Positions 16,125 to 24,940 are shown, counted from the first letter of the stretch. The stretch: DNA of 64,000 bases from Micromonospora_G sp044901685 (GCF_044901685.1 NZ_JBJDPS010000008.1:1-64000), one strand, 5' to 3'. Notes: generated by a model from the letters alone, not told the origin. Translations and numbers: made by a program.

Positions 16125-16798
16125 CCCCGGCGGGCGGGTCCCTGCGGGTGCTGGTGGTGGACGACCAGCAGATCGTCCGGGAGGGGCTGGTCGCGCTCCT
16201 CGGGCTGCTCGACGGCGTGACCGTGGTCGGTGACGCCGGGGACGGCGAGCAGGCGTTGCGGCTGGTCGCCGAGCTGGCGCCGGACGTGGTGCTGATGGAC
16301 CTGCGGATGCCGGTGCTGGACGGGGTCGCCGCGACCGCCCGGATCAGCGGGGAGTTTCCCGGCACGGCGGTGCTGGTCCTGACCACGTACGCCGACGGCG
16401 AGTCGATCGACGCGGCGCTGCGGGCCGGCGCCCGGGGTTACCTGACCAAGGACGCCGGCCGGGTGGAGATCGGGAACGCGTTGCGGGCGGCCGGTGCGGG
16501 ACAGGCGGTCTTCGACCCGGCCGTGGCCCGACGCCTGGTCGAGGCGCTCGACCGGCCGACCGGTCCGGCACCGGGCGCTGCCCGCCGGGCGCTGCCGGAC
16601 GGGCTGACCGGCCGGGAGGTGGAGGTGCTCGCGCTGATCGCCCGGGGGCTGAGCAACGCGGAGATCGGCAGGGCGTTGTTCGTCGCGCCGGCCACGGTCA
16701 AGACGCACGTCAACAACGCGTTCGCCAAGATCGGCGTACGGAACCGGACCGAGGCGGCGGCCTACGCCAACCGGCACGGGCTGGCCGACGCCCGGTGA
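16121..16798 (+). CDS. NarL/LuxR-family response regulator
   Basis: The 225-residue protein starts at GTG 16121, overlapping the kinase stop. The receiver domain has the acidic pair in LVVDDQQIV, phospho-acceptor Asp in VVLMDLRMPVLDG and Lys in GYLTKDAG. The C-terminal LuxR helix-turn-helix is LTGREVEVLALIARGLSNAE ... TVKTHVNNAFAKIGVRNRTE. It is the DNA-binding output partner of the preceding kinase. Targets are not evident from the neighbourhood. Confidence 0.95.
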   Translation: MTPAGGSLRVLVVDDQQIVREGLVALLGLLDGVTVVGDAGDGEQALRLVAELAPDVVLMDLRMPVLDGVAATARISGEFPGTAVLVLTTYADGESIDAALRAGARGYLTKDAGRVEIGNALRAAGAGQAVFDPAVARRLVEALDRPTGPAPGAARRALPDGLTGREVEVLALIARGLSNAEIGRALFVAPATVKTHVNNAFAKIGVRNRTEAAAYANRHGLADAR

Positions 16799-16847
16799 GT
16801 CGAAGCCGACGGCCCGAACCCGGCGCGCGGTCTCGACGGCCGGTACG

Positions 16848-17996
16848 TCAGCCCGCGGTACGGGTACGGGCGAGATGGACGGTGAACTCCGTACGCGCCC
16901 CGTCGGCGCTGCGGAGCCGCCGCTGACGCAGGTCGCCCGTACCGGGGTCGAAGGTGAGTTCGGCGGCCGTGGACTCGCCCCCGTCGGTGACCCGGGAGCC
17001 GGCGAGCCGCAGGTAGGGCACCCGCAGGGTCACTCCGGGTGCCCCGGTGACGTCACGGTCGACGTCCGGCACGAGGGTGGCGTTGCCCTCCTGCGCGGCC
17101 AGCCGGAGCGCGGCGGCCCGTTGCGCCGCCCCGGTCTCCGGGCTGGTGAGGAACTCGACCAGGAGTGTCCAGCGCAGCGCCGGGCAGTCGGTGGCCGGCT
17201 GGTTGGCGCAGAGTTTGCCCAGGCGGCGGTCCAAGTCGACCGGGTCGGCCGGGATGTCGGTGGCCGGGTCGGGGACGTTGAAGACCACGGAGACCCAGCG
17301 TGGACTGGTGTAACCGGGCAGCCCTCCCGGGACGCCGTCGCCGAGGGCGGCCCACCGGGCGTCGAGATCCTGGGTGGTGCCGTCGAAGAGGGTACGGGCG
17401 GCCGGGGCGGAGGCTGTGCCCGTACAGCCGGCCAGCCCGGCCGCGTCGGCGGGCGGTGTGCTCAGCTCGGCCTTGAGGCGCCCGGCGACCGGTCCACCGC
17501 TCGCCGGACGGGCGTCGACCCAGCTCGACGCGGCGACGGTGGTGACGGCGCAGGCGGCCGGCGCCCCGGTGACGAGCACCTCGAGGTCGTGCCGGTGGAG
17601 CAGGTCGGCGCCGGCCGGCGGGTCGGTGACGTGCGCCGCCGCCTCGGCGAGTCGGTCGAGCACCTCGCGCGGTGAGGCGGCGGCGACCGGGGGCGGGTTC
17701 CGGTCCGGCTGGTCCGGTCCGAACCCGACCGGGACCAGGTCGGCCGCGAGCAGCACCCCGGTCGCGGCGGCGGCGACGGCGAGCGGCGCGAGCCACCGGC
17801 GCCGCCGCCCCGGCGCGGCCGGCGGGGCGGCGGCCCGGCCGGATCGGGGCGCCGGCAACACGGTCGGCGGCGGCACCACCGGCGGCGGCCCGGCCTCGGC
17901 GGTACGTTCGCCGAGCCGGGCCAGGAGCAGGTCGAGGGTGCGCTGTTCGGCGTCGGTCAGCTCGTGCGCGTAGTCGGGATCACGGTTGCTTCGCAT
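16848..17996 (-). CDS. CU044_5270 family membrane protein paired with an ECF sigma factor
   Basis: The 382-residue protein has a cytoplasmic N-terminal 75 residues with helix LTDAEQRTLDLLLARLGERT, one membrane helix WLAPLAVAAAATGVLLAADL and a long extracytoplasmic domain rich in Pro and Ala. This layout and its ATG/TGA overlap with an ECF sigma gene match the CU044_5270 family, common in Micromonosporaceae. By topology it could act as an anti-sigma factor, but no zinc-binding HxxxCxxC motif is visible, so that role is inference. A second pair occurs at 45560-47316. Confidence 0.72.
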   Translation of the reverse strand: MRSNRDPDYAHELTDAEQRTLDLLLARLGERTAEAGPPPVVPPPTVLPAPRSGRAAAPPAAPGRRRRWLAPLAVAAAATGVLLAADLVPVGFGPDQPDRNPPPVAAASPREVLDRLAEAAAHVTDPPAGADLLHRHDLEVLVTGAPAACAVTTVAASSWVDARPASGGPVAGRLKAELSTPPADAAGLAGCTGTASAPAARTLFDGTTQDLDARWAALGDGVPGGLPGYTSPRWVSVVFNVPDPATDIPADPVDLDRRLGKLCANQPATDCPALRWTLLVEFLTSPETGAAQRAAALRLAAQEGNATLVPDVDRDVTGAPGVTLRVPYLRLAGSRVTDGGESTAAELTFDPGTGDLRQRRLRSADGARTEFTVHLARTRTAG

Positions 17997-18574
17997 CAGG
18001 TCTCGTCCTTCGACATGGCCAGGGCGAGTCTGGCTCGGGCCCTGGCCAGGCGCATCCGGGCGGTACCCGGTCGGATGCCGAGGGCGGCGGCAGCCTCGGT
18101 GACGCTGAGCCCACGGTCGAGCATCACCTCGATCAGCTCCCGTTCCGCCGGGGGCAGGGAGGGCAGGGCGGCGAGCGCGGGCGCGGCCAGTTCGCTCGCG
18201 TCGATCCGGTCGTCGACCCGCTCGTACTCGTCGACGCTGGGGTGCGACTGCCCGCCGAGCCGGCTCATCGCCCGCGACTCGGCGGCGGCGCGCCGCCAGC
18301 GCATCGCGACCAGGTTGCGGGCGATGCCGAAGAGCCAGGCGCGTGGTTCGCCCTGGGCCGGGTCGTACCGGGTCGCCGACTCCATCGCGGCGATGAAGGT
18401 GGCTGCGGCCAGGTCGCCGGCATCGTGCGTGTCACCGACCGCCGAGTGCAGGTAGCGGGTCAGCGCCCGGACGTGCCGGCGGTAGAACTCCTCGAGCGCG
18501 GCCGGATCGCGGTCGAGTCCACGGAGCAGCTCACGATCGTCAATGGCGTCGAAGCTGGCATCGAGCACCCTCAC
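17996..18574 (-). CDS. ECF-type RNA polymerase sigma factor
   Basis: The 192-residue ECF sigma factor has region 2 with LEEFYRRHVRALTRYLHSAV, the region 2.4-like PRAWLFGIARNLVAMRWRRA, and region 4 with LPPAERELIEVMLDRGLS and AAALGIRPGTARMRLARAR. It directs transcription of a small regulon in response to an envelope signal. The stop overlaps the start of the CU044_5270 gene by one base. Confidence 0.93.
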   Translation of the reverse strand: MRVLDASFDAIDDRELLRGLDRDPAALEEFYRRHVRALTRYLHSAVGDTHDAGDLAAATFIAAMESATRYDPAQGEPRAWLFGIARNLVAMRWRRAAAESRAMSRLGGQSHPSVDEYERVDDRIDASELAAPALAALPSLPPAERELIEVMLDRGLSVTEAAAALGIRPGTARMRLARARARLALAMSKDET

Positions 18575-18767
18575 ATCTTGTCATTGCGCGAGCCGTCCCG
18601 GGCGTCACGTCGACCGCCGCTGCCGGCCGGACCAGCGACGGCGGCCGGACCAGGGCCGGAACCGAGCCGACCAGGGCCGGAACCGAGCCGGCGCGGAGCC
18701 GGACGTGACGCTTTCCCGGCGACGCGCAATGACCCTGGTAGATGTCCGCGAATGTGGAGGTGACCGA

Positions 18768-19355
18768 GTGTCCGAGGTATCTGTCGCGACGGGGACGACC
18801 AGGGCCCGCGCCGGACGGCCGGGCGGCACGCCGAGGTTCCGGGGGCTGCTGCTCGCCGCCGCCGGTGCCCTGCTGGTCGTGACGGCGGCCGGCTGCGCCG
18901 AGGAGCCGGATCGGGGGGTGGCGACCGCCCAGACCTCGTCCACGCCGAACCAGGAGGTGACCGCCGCCCCGGCCGGGAACGCCGGTGGGCTGGACCGGTC
19001 GCTGGCGTTCGTGAGGTGCATGCGTGAGGCGGGCGTCCAGGTGGACGACCCGGACCCGAACGGTGTCTGGGTGATGAAGCCCGGCGACAAGACCGATCCG
19101 GAGTTCCCGGCCGCGTCGGAGAAGTGCAAGGACCTCTTCCCGCAGCCGGGCGGGGCGACGGCGATCTCACCGGAGCAACTGGAGACGATGCGCAGGTACG
19201 CCCAGTGCATGCGGGACAACGGCGTACCGGACTTCGCCGACCCGGGTCCGCAGGGCTTTGTCACGCCGCCGAAGGACCCGGCCGCCGCCGAGCGGGCGCA
19301 GAAGCAGTGCGCGGGCATTCTCGGCAGTGACCCAACCGGCCCCGGTCAGGGATGA
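18768..19355 (+). CDS. lipoprotein with paired CMRxxG motifs, efflux-operon component
   Basis: The 195-residue protein has a signal sequence ending in lipobox LLVVTAAGC, so it should be membrane-anchored. The mature part carries two copies of a Cys motif, FVRCMREAGV and YAQCMRDNGVPDF, plus SEKCKDLF and AQKQCAGIL. This four-Cys pattern recurs in actinobacterial lipoproteins next to MacAB-type exporters. GTG 18768 is chosen because it follows GGAGGTGACC. The stop overlaps the adaptor start by ATGA, so the four genes to 22451 form one operon. It may bind the exported substrate. Confidence 0.78.
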   Translation: MSEVSVATGTTRARAGRPGGTPRFRGLLLAAAGALLVVTAAGCAEEPDRGVATAQTSSTPNQEVTAAPAGNAGGLDRSLAFVRCMREAGVQVDDPDPNGVWVMKPGDKTDPEFPAASEKCKDLFPQPGGATAISPEQLETMRRYAQCMRDNGVPDFADPGPQGFVTPPKDPAAAERAQKQCAGILGSDPTGPGQG

Positions 19356-20437
19356 GCGAGCAGCGTCGGCCGGCCCGCCGCCTGATCCGTACCGTCGGGA
19401 TCGGGCTGGCGGTGCTGGCCCTGGTCGCCGCCGCCGTCGTGGCCTCGGTCGGCCTCGGCGGCGGCGAGCCCGAGCCGGGTACCGCCGCCGCCCCGGGCGG
19501 CACCACCCCGGTCATCCGGGAGACCCTGGTCGAGTCGGCGCAGGCCGAGGCCGACCTGGGGTACGGCGACCGGGTCCCGCTGGTGTCGGCCGCACCCGGC
19601 ACGCTGACCTGGCTGCCCACCGTCGGCACGACGGTGAACCGGGGACAGCCGCTGCTGCGGGCGGACGACAAACCCGTGGTCCTGCTCTACGGCACGCTGC
19701 CGATGTACCGCCAGCTCAAGAAGGACACCGAGGGCACGGACGTCAAGCAGTTCGAGACGAACCTGCGCGAGCTGGGCTATTCCGGCCTGACGGTGGACAC
19801 CCGCTACACGGCGGCGACCGAGACGGCGGTCAAACGCTGGCAGAAGGATCTCGGCCAGCCGGAGACCGGGACGGTGGAGGTCAACCAGGTCAGCTACGCC
19901 GCCGGTCCGGTACGGGTCGCGGAGCACCGGGTCCGGCTCGGGGCCAGCGCGACCGGCGAACTGCTCGGCTACACCGGCACCGAGAAGATCGTCACGGCGC
20001 GGGTCCCGGTCGACGGGAGCGACTGGGCGAAGGCCGGGGTCGCGGTCACGGTGACCCTGCCCGGTGGTGCGACCGTACCCGGCACGGTGACCGGGGTCGG
20101 GGCGGAGGTGACCGAGCCCGCCGAGGGCGGGGACGCGCCGGGCGGTGCGGACGCGCCGACCGTACCGGTGACGGTCCGGGTCGCCGACCAGGCGGCGCTG
20201 CGCGAGTTCGAGAAGGCCCCGGTACGGGTGAGCCACGTGGTCCGGGAGCGCAAGGACGTACTGACCGTGCCGGTCGCGGCGCTGCTGGCGCTCGCCGAGG
20301 GGGGCTACGGGCTGGAGTTGGCGCAGGGGTCGGGCACCCGGATGGTCGCGGTCGAGGTGGGTCTCATCGCCGCCGGGCGGGTCGAGGTGGAGGGTCCGGA
20401 GATCACGGAGGGTACGACGGTGGTGGTGCCACGGTGA
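19352..20437 (+). CDS. MacA/HlyD-type efflux adaptor with a peptidoglycan-binding domain
   Basis: The 361-residue protein has an N-terminal signal-anchor (IRTVGIGLAVLALVAAAVVA) and a biotinyl-lipoyl-like segment, TLTWLPTVGTTVNRGQPLLR. An inserted peptidoglycan-binding-like region follows, VKQFETNLRELGYSGLTVD ... TETAVKRWQKDLG, then a beta-rich C-terminal domain ending VEGPEITEGTTVVVPR. It connects the MacB-type transporter to the cell wall. It overlaps genes on both sides by four bases, so translation is coupled. Confidence 0.85.
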   Translation: MSEQRRPARRLIRTVGIGLAVLALVAAAVVASVGLGGGEPEPGTAAAPGGTTPVIRETLVESAQAEADLGYGDRVPLVSAAPGTLTWLPTVGTTVNRGQPLLRADDKPVVLLYGTLPMYRQLKKDTEGTDVKQFETNLRELGYSGLTVDTRYTAATETAVKRWQKDLGQPETGTVEVNQVSYAAGPVRVAEHRVRLGASATGELLGYTGTEKIVTARVPVDGSDWAKAGVAVTVTLPGGATVPGTVTGVGAEVTEPAEGGDAPGGADAPTVPVTVRVADQAALREFEKAPVRVSHVVRERKDVLTVPVAALLALAEGGYGLELAQGSGTRMVAVEVGLIAAGRVEVEGPEITEGTTVVVPR

Positions 20438-21210
20438 ACCGCGACGCGGTGGTACGACTCGACCGGGTGTCGAAGATCTACCCGGGTGGGGTCGCCGCTC
20501 TCGCCGAGGTGAGCCTGCGGATCGGGTACGGCGAGTCGGTCGGCATCGTGGGGCCCTCGGGGTCCGGCAAGTCGACCATGCTGCACCTGGTCGGCACCCT
20601 GGATCGGCCGTCCGCCGGTCTGGTGGAGATCGACGGTCACGACGTGGCCCGGCTGGGTGACCGGCAGCTCTCCGCCCTGCGCGCCCGCCGGGTGGGCTTC
20701 GTCTTCCAGCAGTTCCACCTGGCCGCCGGGGTCTCCGCGCTGGACAACGTGGCCGACGGCCTGCTCTACGCCGGGGTGCCGAGGCGGCAACGGCGGGACC
20801 GGGCCGAGGCGGCGCTGGCCCGGGTCGGGCTGGCCCATCGGGTCGACCACCGCCCGCACGAGTTGTCCGGTGGGGAGCGGCAGCGGGTGGCGGTGGCCCG
20901 CGCGGTGGTGGGTGAACCGGCGTTGCTGCTGGCCGACGAACCGACCGGCAACCTGGACTCGGCGGCCGGGGCGGCGGTGCTCGCGCTCCTCGGTGAGCTG
21001 CACCGGGCCGGTACGACCGTCGTCGTGATCACGCACGATCTCCAGATCGCGGCGAGCCTGCCCCGTCAGGTACGGATGCGTGACGGCCGGATCGCCGACG
21101 ACAGCGGACCCGGTGACGGGCCCGACGCCGGACCCGACGTCGACGCCGGATCCGACACCGGGGCGGCGGCGTTCACCGGCGACACCCCGCCGGACGGGGT
21201 GCGGTCGTGA
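20434..21210 (+). CDS. ABC transporter ATP-binding protein, MacB/LolD type
   Basis: The 258-residue ATPase has Walker A GPSGSGKST, Q-loop VFQQFHLAAGVSALDN, signature LSGGERQRVAVARA, Walker B LLLADEPTGNLDS and switch His in VVVITHD. 'EPTGNLD' is typical of the MacB/LolD/FtsE class that powers mechanotransmission rather than import. A Pro/Asp-rich tail of about 30 residues follows the domain. The GTG start overlaps the adaptor stop, and the gene overlaps the permease gene by GTGA. Confidence 0.93.
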   Translation: MNRDAVVRLDRVSKIYPGGVAALAEVSLRIGYGESVGIVGPSGSGKSTMLHLVGTLDRPSAGLVEIDGHDVARLGDRQLSALRARRVGFVFQQFHLAAGVSALDNVADGLLYAGVPRRQRRDRAEAALARVGLAHRVDHRPHELSGGERQRVAVARAVVGEPALLLADEPTGNLDSAAGAAVLALLGELHRAGTTVVVITHDLQIAASLPRQVRMRDGRIADDSGPGDGPDAGPDVDAGSDTGAAAFTGDTPPDGVRS

Positions 21211-22451
21211 GCGGGCCCGGCCCGGGGCCGGCGGACGTACGCCGGACGGCCGGCACCTCGGCGGACCGGCTGCGGCCGGCGCGGCTGCGCCCGGCGGACG
21301 TGCTCCGGGTCGGCGGGACCGGCCTGCGTACCCGGCCGTTGCGGGTCTTCCTCTCCACCCTGGGGATCGCGATCGGGATCGCGGCGATGTTGGCCATGGT
21401 CGGCATCTCCTCGTCCAGCCGGGCCGAACTGGACCGGACGCTGGACCGGCTCGGCACGAATTTGCTCACGGTGACGCCGGGCAAGACGATCGCGGGTCAG
21501 GACGCACCGCTCCCGGTGGAGTCGGTCAGCATGGTGCGCCGGATCGGCCCGGTCACGGCGGCCTCGGCGACCGGGGTGGTGGACGCCTCGGTCTACCGCA
21601 ACGAGTACATCCCGTCCGGCCAGACCGGCAGCATCGCGGTGCTGGCGGCACAGCCGGACCTGCTCTCGACCGTCGGCGGCCGGGTGGCCCGGGGGGCGTG
21701 GTTCAACCCGGCGACGGCCAGCCACCCGGCGGTGGTGCTCGGCGCGACCGCCGCGAACCGGCTCGGTGTACGGATCGCCGGACCGCGAGTCTGGCTGGGT
21801 GGGACGTGGTTCGGGGTGGTCGGGGTGCTCGACCCGGTGCCGCTGGCGCCGGAACTCGACACGGCGGCCCTGGTCGGCTGGTCCTCGGCCGAGCGCTACC
21901 TGGGTTTCGACAGCCACCCGACGATGATCTACACGCGTTCGCTGGACTCCCGGGTGGAGGCGGTCCGGGCGGTGCTCGGGGCGACCGCCAACCCGGGCGC
22001 GGCGCACGAGGTACGGGTGTCGCGCCCGTCCGACGCGTTGGCCGCCCGGCGGGCGGCCGGTCACACCCTCGGCGCCCAGCTGATCGGGCTGGGTGTGATC
22101 GCCCTGCTGGTAGGAGGGATCGGGGTGGCGAACACGATGGTGATCTCGGTGCTGGAACGGCGTACCGAGGTCGGGCTGCGGCGGTCCATGGGTGCCACCC
22201 GGGGGCAGATCAGGAACCAGTTCCTGATGGAGTCGCTGCTGCTGTCGCTGCTCGGCGGGGTGGCCGGCACCCTGCTCGGGATCGCCGCCACCGCCGGCTA
22301 CGCCCACCTGCGGGACTGGCCGACCCTGGTGCCGGCCTGGGCGACCGCCGGCGGGATCGGCGCGACCGTGCTGATCGGCACGCTGGCCGGGCTCTACCCG
22401 GCGATCCGGGCGGCCCGGCTGGCGCCGACCGAGGCCCTGGCCACCCCGTGA
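21207..22451 (+). CDS. ABC transporter permease, MacB/FtsX type
   Basis: The 414-residue protein has one N-terminal membrane helix (FLSTLGIAIGIAAMLAMVGI), a large extracytoplasmic MacB-core domain, and three C-terminal helices. The helices lie in LIGLGVIALLVGGIGVANTM, the QFLMESLLLSLLGGVAGTLL area and ATVLIGTLAGLYPAIRAARL. The ERRTEVGLRRSMGATRGQIR coupling segment is a clear FtsX/MacB signature. Together with the ATPase and adaptor it should export a small molecule or peptide. A terminator hairpin follows. Confidence 0.93.
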   Translation: MSGPGPGPADVRRTAGTSADRLRPARLRPADVLRVGGTGLRTRPLRVFLSTLGIAIGIAAMLAMVGISSSSRAELDRTLDRLGTNLLTVTPGKTIAGQDAPLPVESVSMVRRIGPVTAASATGVVDASVYRNEYIPSGQTGSIAVLAAQPDLLSTVGGRVARGAWFNPATASHPAVVLGATAANRLGVRIAGPRVWLGGTWFGVVGVLDPVPLAPELDTAALVGWSSAERYLGFDSHPTMIYTRSLDSRVEAVRAVLGATANPGAAHEVRVSRPSDALAARRAAGHTLGAQLIGLGVIALLVGGIGVANTMVISVLERRTEVGLRRSMGATRGQIRNQFLMESLLLSLLGGVAGTLLGIAATAGYAHLRDWPTLVPAWATAGGIGATVLIGTLAGLYPAIRAARLAPTEALATP

Positions 22452-22461
22452 CGCAGACGGG

Positions 22462-22491
22462 CGAGCGGCCCGCGCCTGCGCGGGCCGCTCG
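22462..22491. terminator. hairpin terminator of the MacAB operon
   Basis: CGAGCGGCCCGCG and CGCGGGCCGCTCG form a perfect 13-bp stem with a 4-base loop, 10 bases past the permease stop and before the convergent SH3-like gene. Confidence 0.75.
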
Positions 22492-22530
22492 TCGGTCGTA
22501 GGATTCGGCGGCGGAGGTCGCCGTCCGGCG

Positions 22531-22896
22531 TCAGCAGGGGTAGTTGCTGCCGTTGCCGTAGAGCAGGGCGTCGTTGACCCAGCCGGACCGGTTGATCGCC
22601 GGGACGTAGACCCAGGTCCAGGTCGACCAGCCGTTGTAGGTGTCGCCCGAGGTGTAGCAGTAGTACTGGGCGGCGTAGCCGTTGTAGGCGCGGCCGACGA
22701 CGGTGCAGGCCCCGCTGCCGAGGTGGTGCGGGCCGGAGCGGACGGCGGCGTCGGTGGCCGAGACGTAGCCACCGGTCCCGTCCAGGAACGGGTGGGCGTG
22801 GCTACAGCCGGCCTGGGCCGGGGTCGCCGTCAGCGCCACCAGACCGGTGACGGCGAGTACGAGCGCGGCAGCGGCGCTGAGAATACGTGATCTCAT
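22531..22896 (-). CDS. secreted SH3-like small protein
   Basis: The 121-residue protein has a signal peptide (ILSAAAALVLAVTGLVALTA, cleaved after QAG/QA). The mature part of about 90 residues contains several cysteines and aromatic residues: VSATDAAVRSGPH, YYCYTSGDTYNGWSTWTWVY and SGWVNDALLYGNG. It reads like a bacterial SH3b domain that binds peptidoglycan or another ligand outside the cell. No catalytic domain is attached. The function is unknown, but the secreted nature is clear. Confidence 0.75.
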   Translation of the reverse strand: MRSRILSAAAALVLAVTGLVALTATPAQAGCSHAHPFLDGTGGYVSATDAAVRSGPHHLGSGACTVVGRAYNGYAAQYYCYTSGDTYNGWSTWTWVYVPAINRSGWVNDALLYGNGSNYPC

Positions 22897-23188
22897 GGTG
22901 CGTCCCCTCGTGTTGTGCCGTTGCTGTCCAGGGCATCGTCGGGCGGGTCACTGAAGAACCGCTTAAGATATGCTGAAGGCCGTCCTATCAGGACGATCAT
23001 TTCTTTGGCCGACCTGCTGTGATGCATTTGCCGTGGCGCAGTATATTTACCGACATCATTTACTGATGTTACGTAAGATATGATCCACACGGAGCTGACT
23101 CCGGACTCGGAGCTCGACCGGACCACCGAACAGAGGACGCCGATCAACGCTGGGAAATGTCGGCACGTGCCACACGGGGAGACGGTTC
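22897..23188. promoter_or_regulatory. AT-rich intergenic region between SH3-like gene and SARP gene
   Basis: About 290 bases, much richer in A and T than the surroundings. It holds a 6-bp inverted repeat CGTCCT-atc-AGGACG at 22981-22995 and a perfect ACATCA-N5-TGATGT at 23053-23069. Direct AAGATATG-like runs occur near 22966 and 23074. It should contain divergent promoters; no gene is seen. Confidence 0.45.
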
Positions 23189-24004
23189 ATGGGGGCAAGT
23201 CAGGCTGAACTGCGGTTGCTTGGTCCATTCGAAGTCCTGATCAACGGAAGACAGCTACCGGTCGGACAACCGAAGCAGCGGGCACTGCTGGCGCTGCTCG
23301 CCCTGCGCAGCGGCACCCAGGTGCCGATGTCGGAGATCATCGACGTGCTCTGGGACGGCGCGCCACCGGCCCGGGCCCGCAACCAGGTCCAGGTGTACGT
23401 CTCCGGCCTGCGCCGGACCTTCGCCGAGGCCGGATCGGGCTACCGGTTGATCGACACCCGGCCCGGCGGCTACCTGTTGGACGTACCAGCGAACTGGGTC
23501 GACCTGGCCGCGTTCGGACGGGCGGCGGTCGACGCCGCCGGGCAGGCCCGGGCCGGCGACTGGCGGGGCGCGGACCGGCTGCTGCACGCGGCCCTCTCCT
23601 GCTGGCGCGGTTACCCGCTCGGCGGCGTGCCGGGGGAATTCTTCGAGCAGACCGCCCATCAACTGGAGGAACGACGGGTGGCGGCGCTGGAACAGCAATT
23701 ACGCGTGAAACTCGCGCTGGGCGACCACACCGAACTCGTCGCCGGATTGCGCGGGACGGTGGCGCAATATCCGTTGCACGAGGGGCTCCGACATGGATTG
23801 ATGTTGGCGCTGTACCATTCCGGACGGTCCGCCGAGGCACTGGCGATATACCGGGACGGCCGTGACAAGATCGTGGATCAGTTGGGCATCGAACCCGGCC
23901 CGGAACTGCGCGCTCTGGAGCTGATGATCCTGCGCGGCGAACCGGCCTCGGTGGTCAGCGCGATGGTGCGGGATCGATCGGCGACAAAACTGCTCGACCG
24001 TTAG
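23189..24004 (+). CDS. SARP-type (AfsR/BTAD) transcriptional regulator
   Basis: The 271-residue protein has an N-terminal OmpR-like winged helix, ELRLLGPFEVLINGRQLPVG, with the usual PKQRALLALLALRSG and NQVQVYVSGLRRTF. A BTAD domain of TPR-like helices follows (HEGLRHGLMLALYHSGRSAE, ALAIYRDGRDKI). Length matches short SARPs, usually activators of secondary-metabolite or morphological genes. ATG 23189 follows GGGGAGACGG. No biosynthetic cluster adjoins it, so the target is not evident. Confidence 0.92.
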   Translation: MGASQAELRLLGPFEVLINGRQLPVGQPKQRALLALLALRSGTQVPMSEIIDVLWDGAPPARARNQVQVYVSGLRRTFAEAGSGYRLIDTRPGGYLLDVPANWVDLAAFGRAAVDAAGQARAGDWRGADRLLHAALSCWRGYPLGGVPGEFFEQTAHQLEERRVAALEQQLRVKLALGDHTELVAGLRGTVAQYPLHEGLRHGLMLALYHSGRSAEALAIYRDGRDKIVDQLGIEPGPELRALELMILRGEPASVVSAMVRDRSATKLLDR

Positions 24005-24043
24005 TCACGACTACTCGATCAATGGCCGGGATAGACTGCCCCG

Positions 24044-24502
24044 GTGAGCGCCGCGCCCCGACGGGTCCCCGGTGACCTGCTGGTCCACCTGCGGCGGGCC
24101 CGCGACCACGCCGACCGCCACTACGCCGAGCCGCTGGACCTGGAGACCCTCGCCGGGGTGGCCGGCCTGAGCAAGTTCCACTTCCAGCGGATGTTCACCG
24201 CGGCGTACGGCATCTCGCCCGCCGCCCACCTGTCCCGGCGGCGGGTGGAGCGCGCGCAGGACCTGCTCCGCGCCACCAACCTCACCGTGACCGAGGTCTG
24301 CCACGTGGTCGGCTTCTCCAGTCTCGGGTCGTTCAGCAGCCGGTTCCGGGAACTGGTCGGCGAGACGCCGAGCGAGTTCCAGCGCCGCTGGGCGGTGAGC
24401 GGGGCGCCGCGCATCCCGGGATGCTTCGTCTTCATGTGGGGGCTGGCCGAGCGGCGGGACCGCGCAATCGGGGAGAAGCCGGATCTCCCGGGCCGCTCCT
24501 AG
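24044..24502 (+). CDS. AraC-family transcriptional regulator
   Basis: The 152-residue protein is mostly an AraC/XylS double helix-turn-helix: LETLAGVAGLSKFHFQRMFT (first HTH) and CHVVGFSSLGSFSSRFRELV followed by GETPSEFQRR (second HTH). No N-terminal sensor domain is present. Starts at GTG 24044 with little ribosome-binding signal. It ends 9 bases before the VOC gene, which it may control; this resembles the AraC plus glyoxalase-like pairs common in actinobacteria. Confidence 0.9.
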   Translation: MSAAPRRVPGDLLVHLRRARDHADRHYAEPLDLETLAGVAGLSKFHFQRMFTAAYGISPAAHLSRRRVERAQDLLRATNLTVTEVCHVVGFSSLGSFSSRFRELVGETPSEFQRRWAVSGAPRIPGCFVFMWGLAERRDRAIGEKPDLPGRS

Positions 24503-24511
24503 CCTGGTCCC

Positions 24512-24940
24512 ATGATTACCAACATCTCGATCACCAGCGTTTCCGTGAAGGACATCGACGCCTCCAAGGCGTTCTACATCGACGTACTCGGGTTCGCCGA
24601 ACACACCGACATCACCCTCGGCGACGGTTACCGCTGGTGCACCGTGAAGCACCCGAACCAGCCCGAACTCGAGGTGCACCTCACCATCCCCGGCCCGCCG
24701 TACTCGCCGGAGATGGTGGACGCGATGAACCGGGCGCTCGACGACGGCGGGCTGTTCGCCCTCGGCCTGCGGGTGGACGACTGCCAGAAGACCTACGACG
24801 AGTTGCGAGCCAAGGGCGTGGAGTTCATCCAGACCCCGGAGCAGCGCCCGTACGGGGTGGAGGCGGTCGCCCGCGACAACTCCGGCAACTGGATGGTGCT
24901 GGTCGAGCCGCACGAGTTCGACCCGAAGGACTTCGCCTGA
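24512..24940 (+). CDS. VOC-family (glyoxalase/dioxygenase superfamily) protein
   Basis: The 142-residue protein has the paired beta-alpha-beta-beta-beta modules of the vicinal-oxygen-chelate fold: ITSVSVKDIDASKAFYIDVL and LRVDDCQKTYDELRAKGVEF. The second half ends in EAVARDNSGNWMVLVEPH, with the C-terminal metal-ligand-like Glu. Members include glyoxalase I, resistance proteins and dioxygenases; the reaction here cannot be assigned. It is transcribed with the AraC regulator. Confidence 0.88.
   Translation: MITNISITSVSVKDIDASKAFYIDVLGFAEHTDITLGDGYRWCTVKHPNQPELEVHLTIPGPPYSPEMVDAMNRALDDGGLFALGLRVDDCQKTYDELRAKGVEFIQTPEQRPYGVEAVARDNSGNWMVLVEPHEFDPKDFA

Noticed and set aside
22893..23147. 84-codon minus-strand frame upstream of the SH3-like gene
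   Set aside because: It covers an AT-rich promoter region, has no ribosome-binding site and ends in the SH3-like gene leader; the peptide lacks protein-like pattern.
23189..24940. Secondary-metabolite gene cluster signalled by the SARP gene
   Set aside because: No polyketide synthase, peptide synthetase, terpene or lanthipeptide genes are nearby; the neighbours are general regulators and enzymes.
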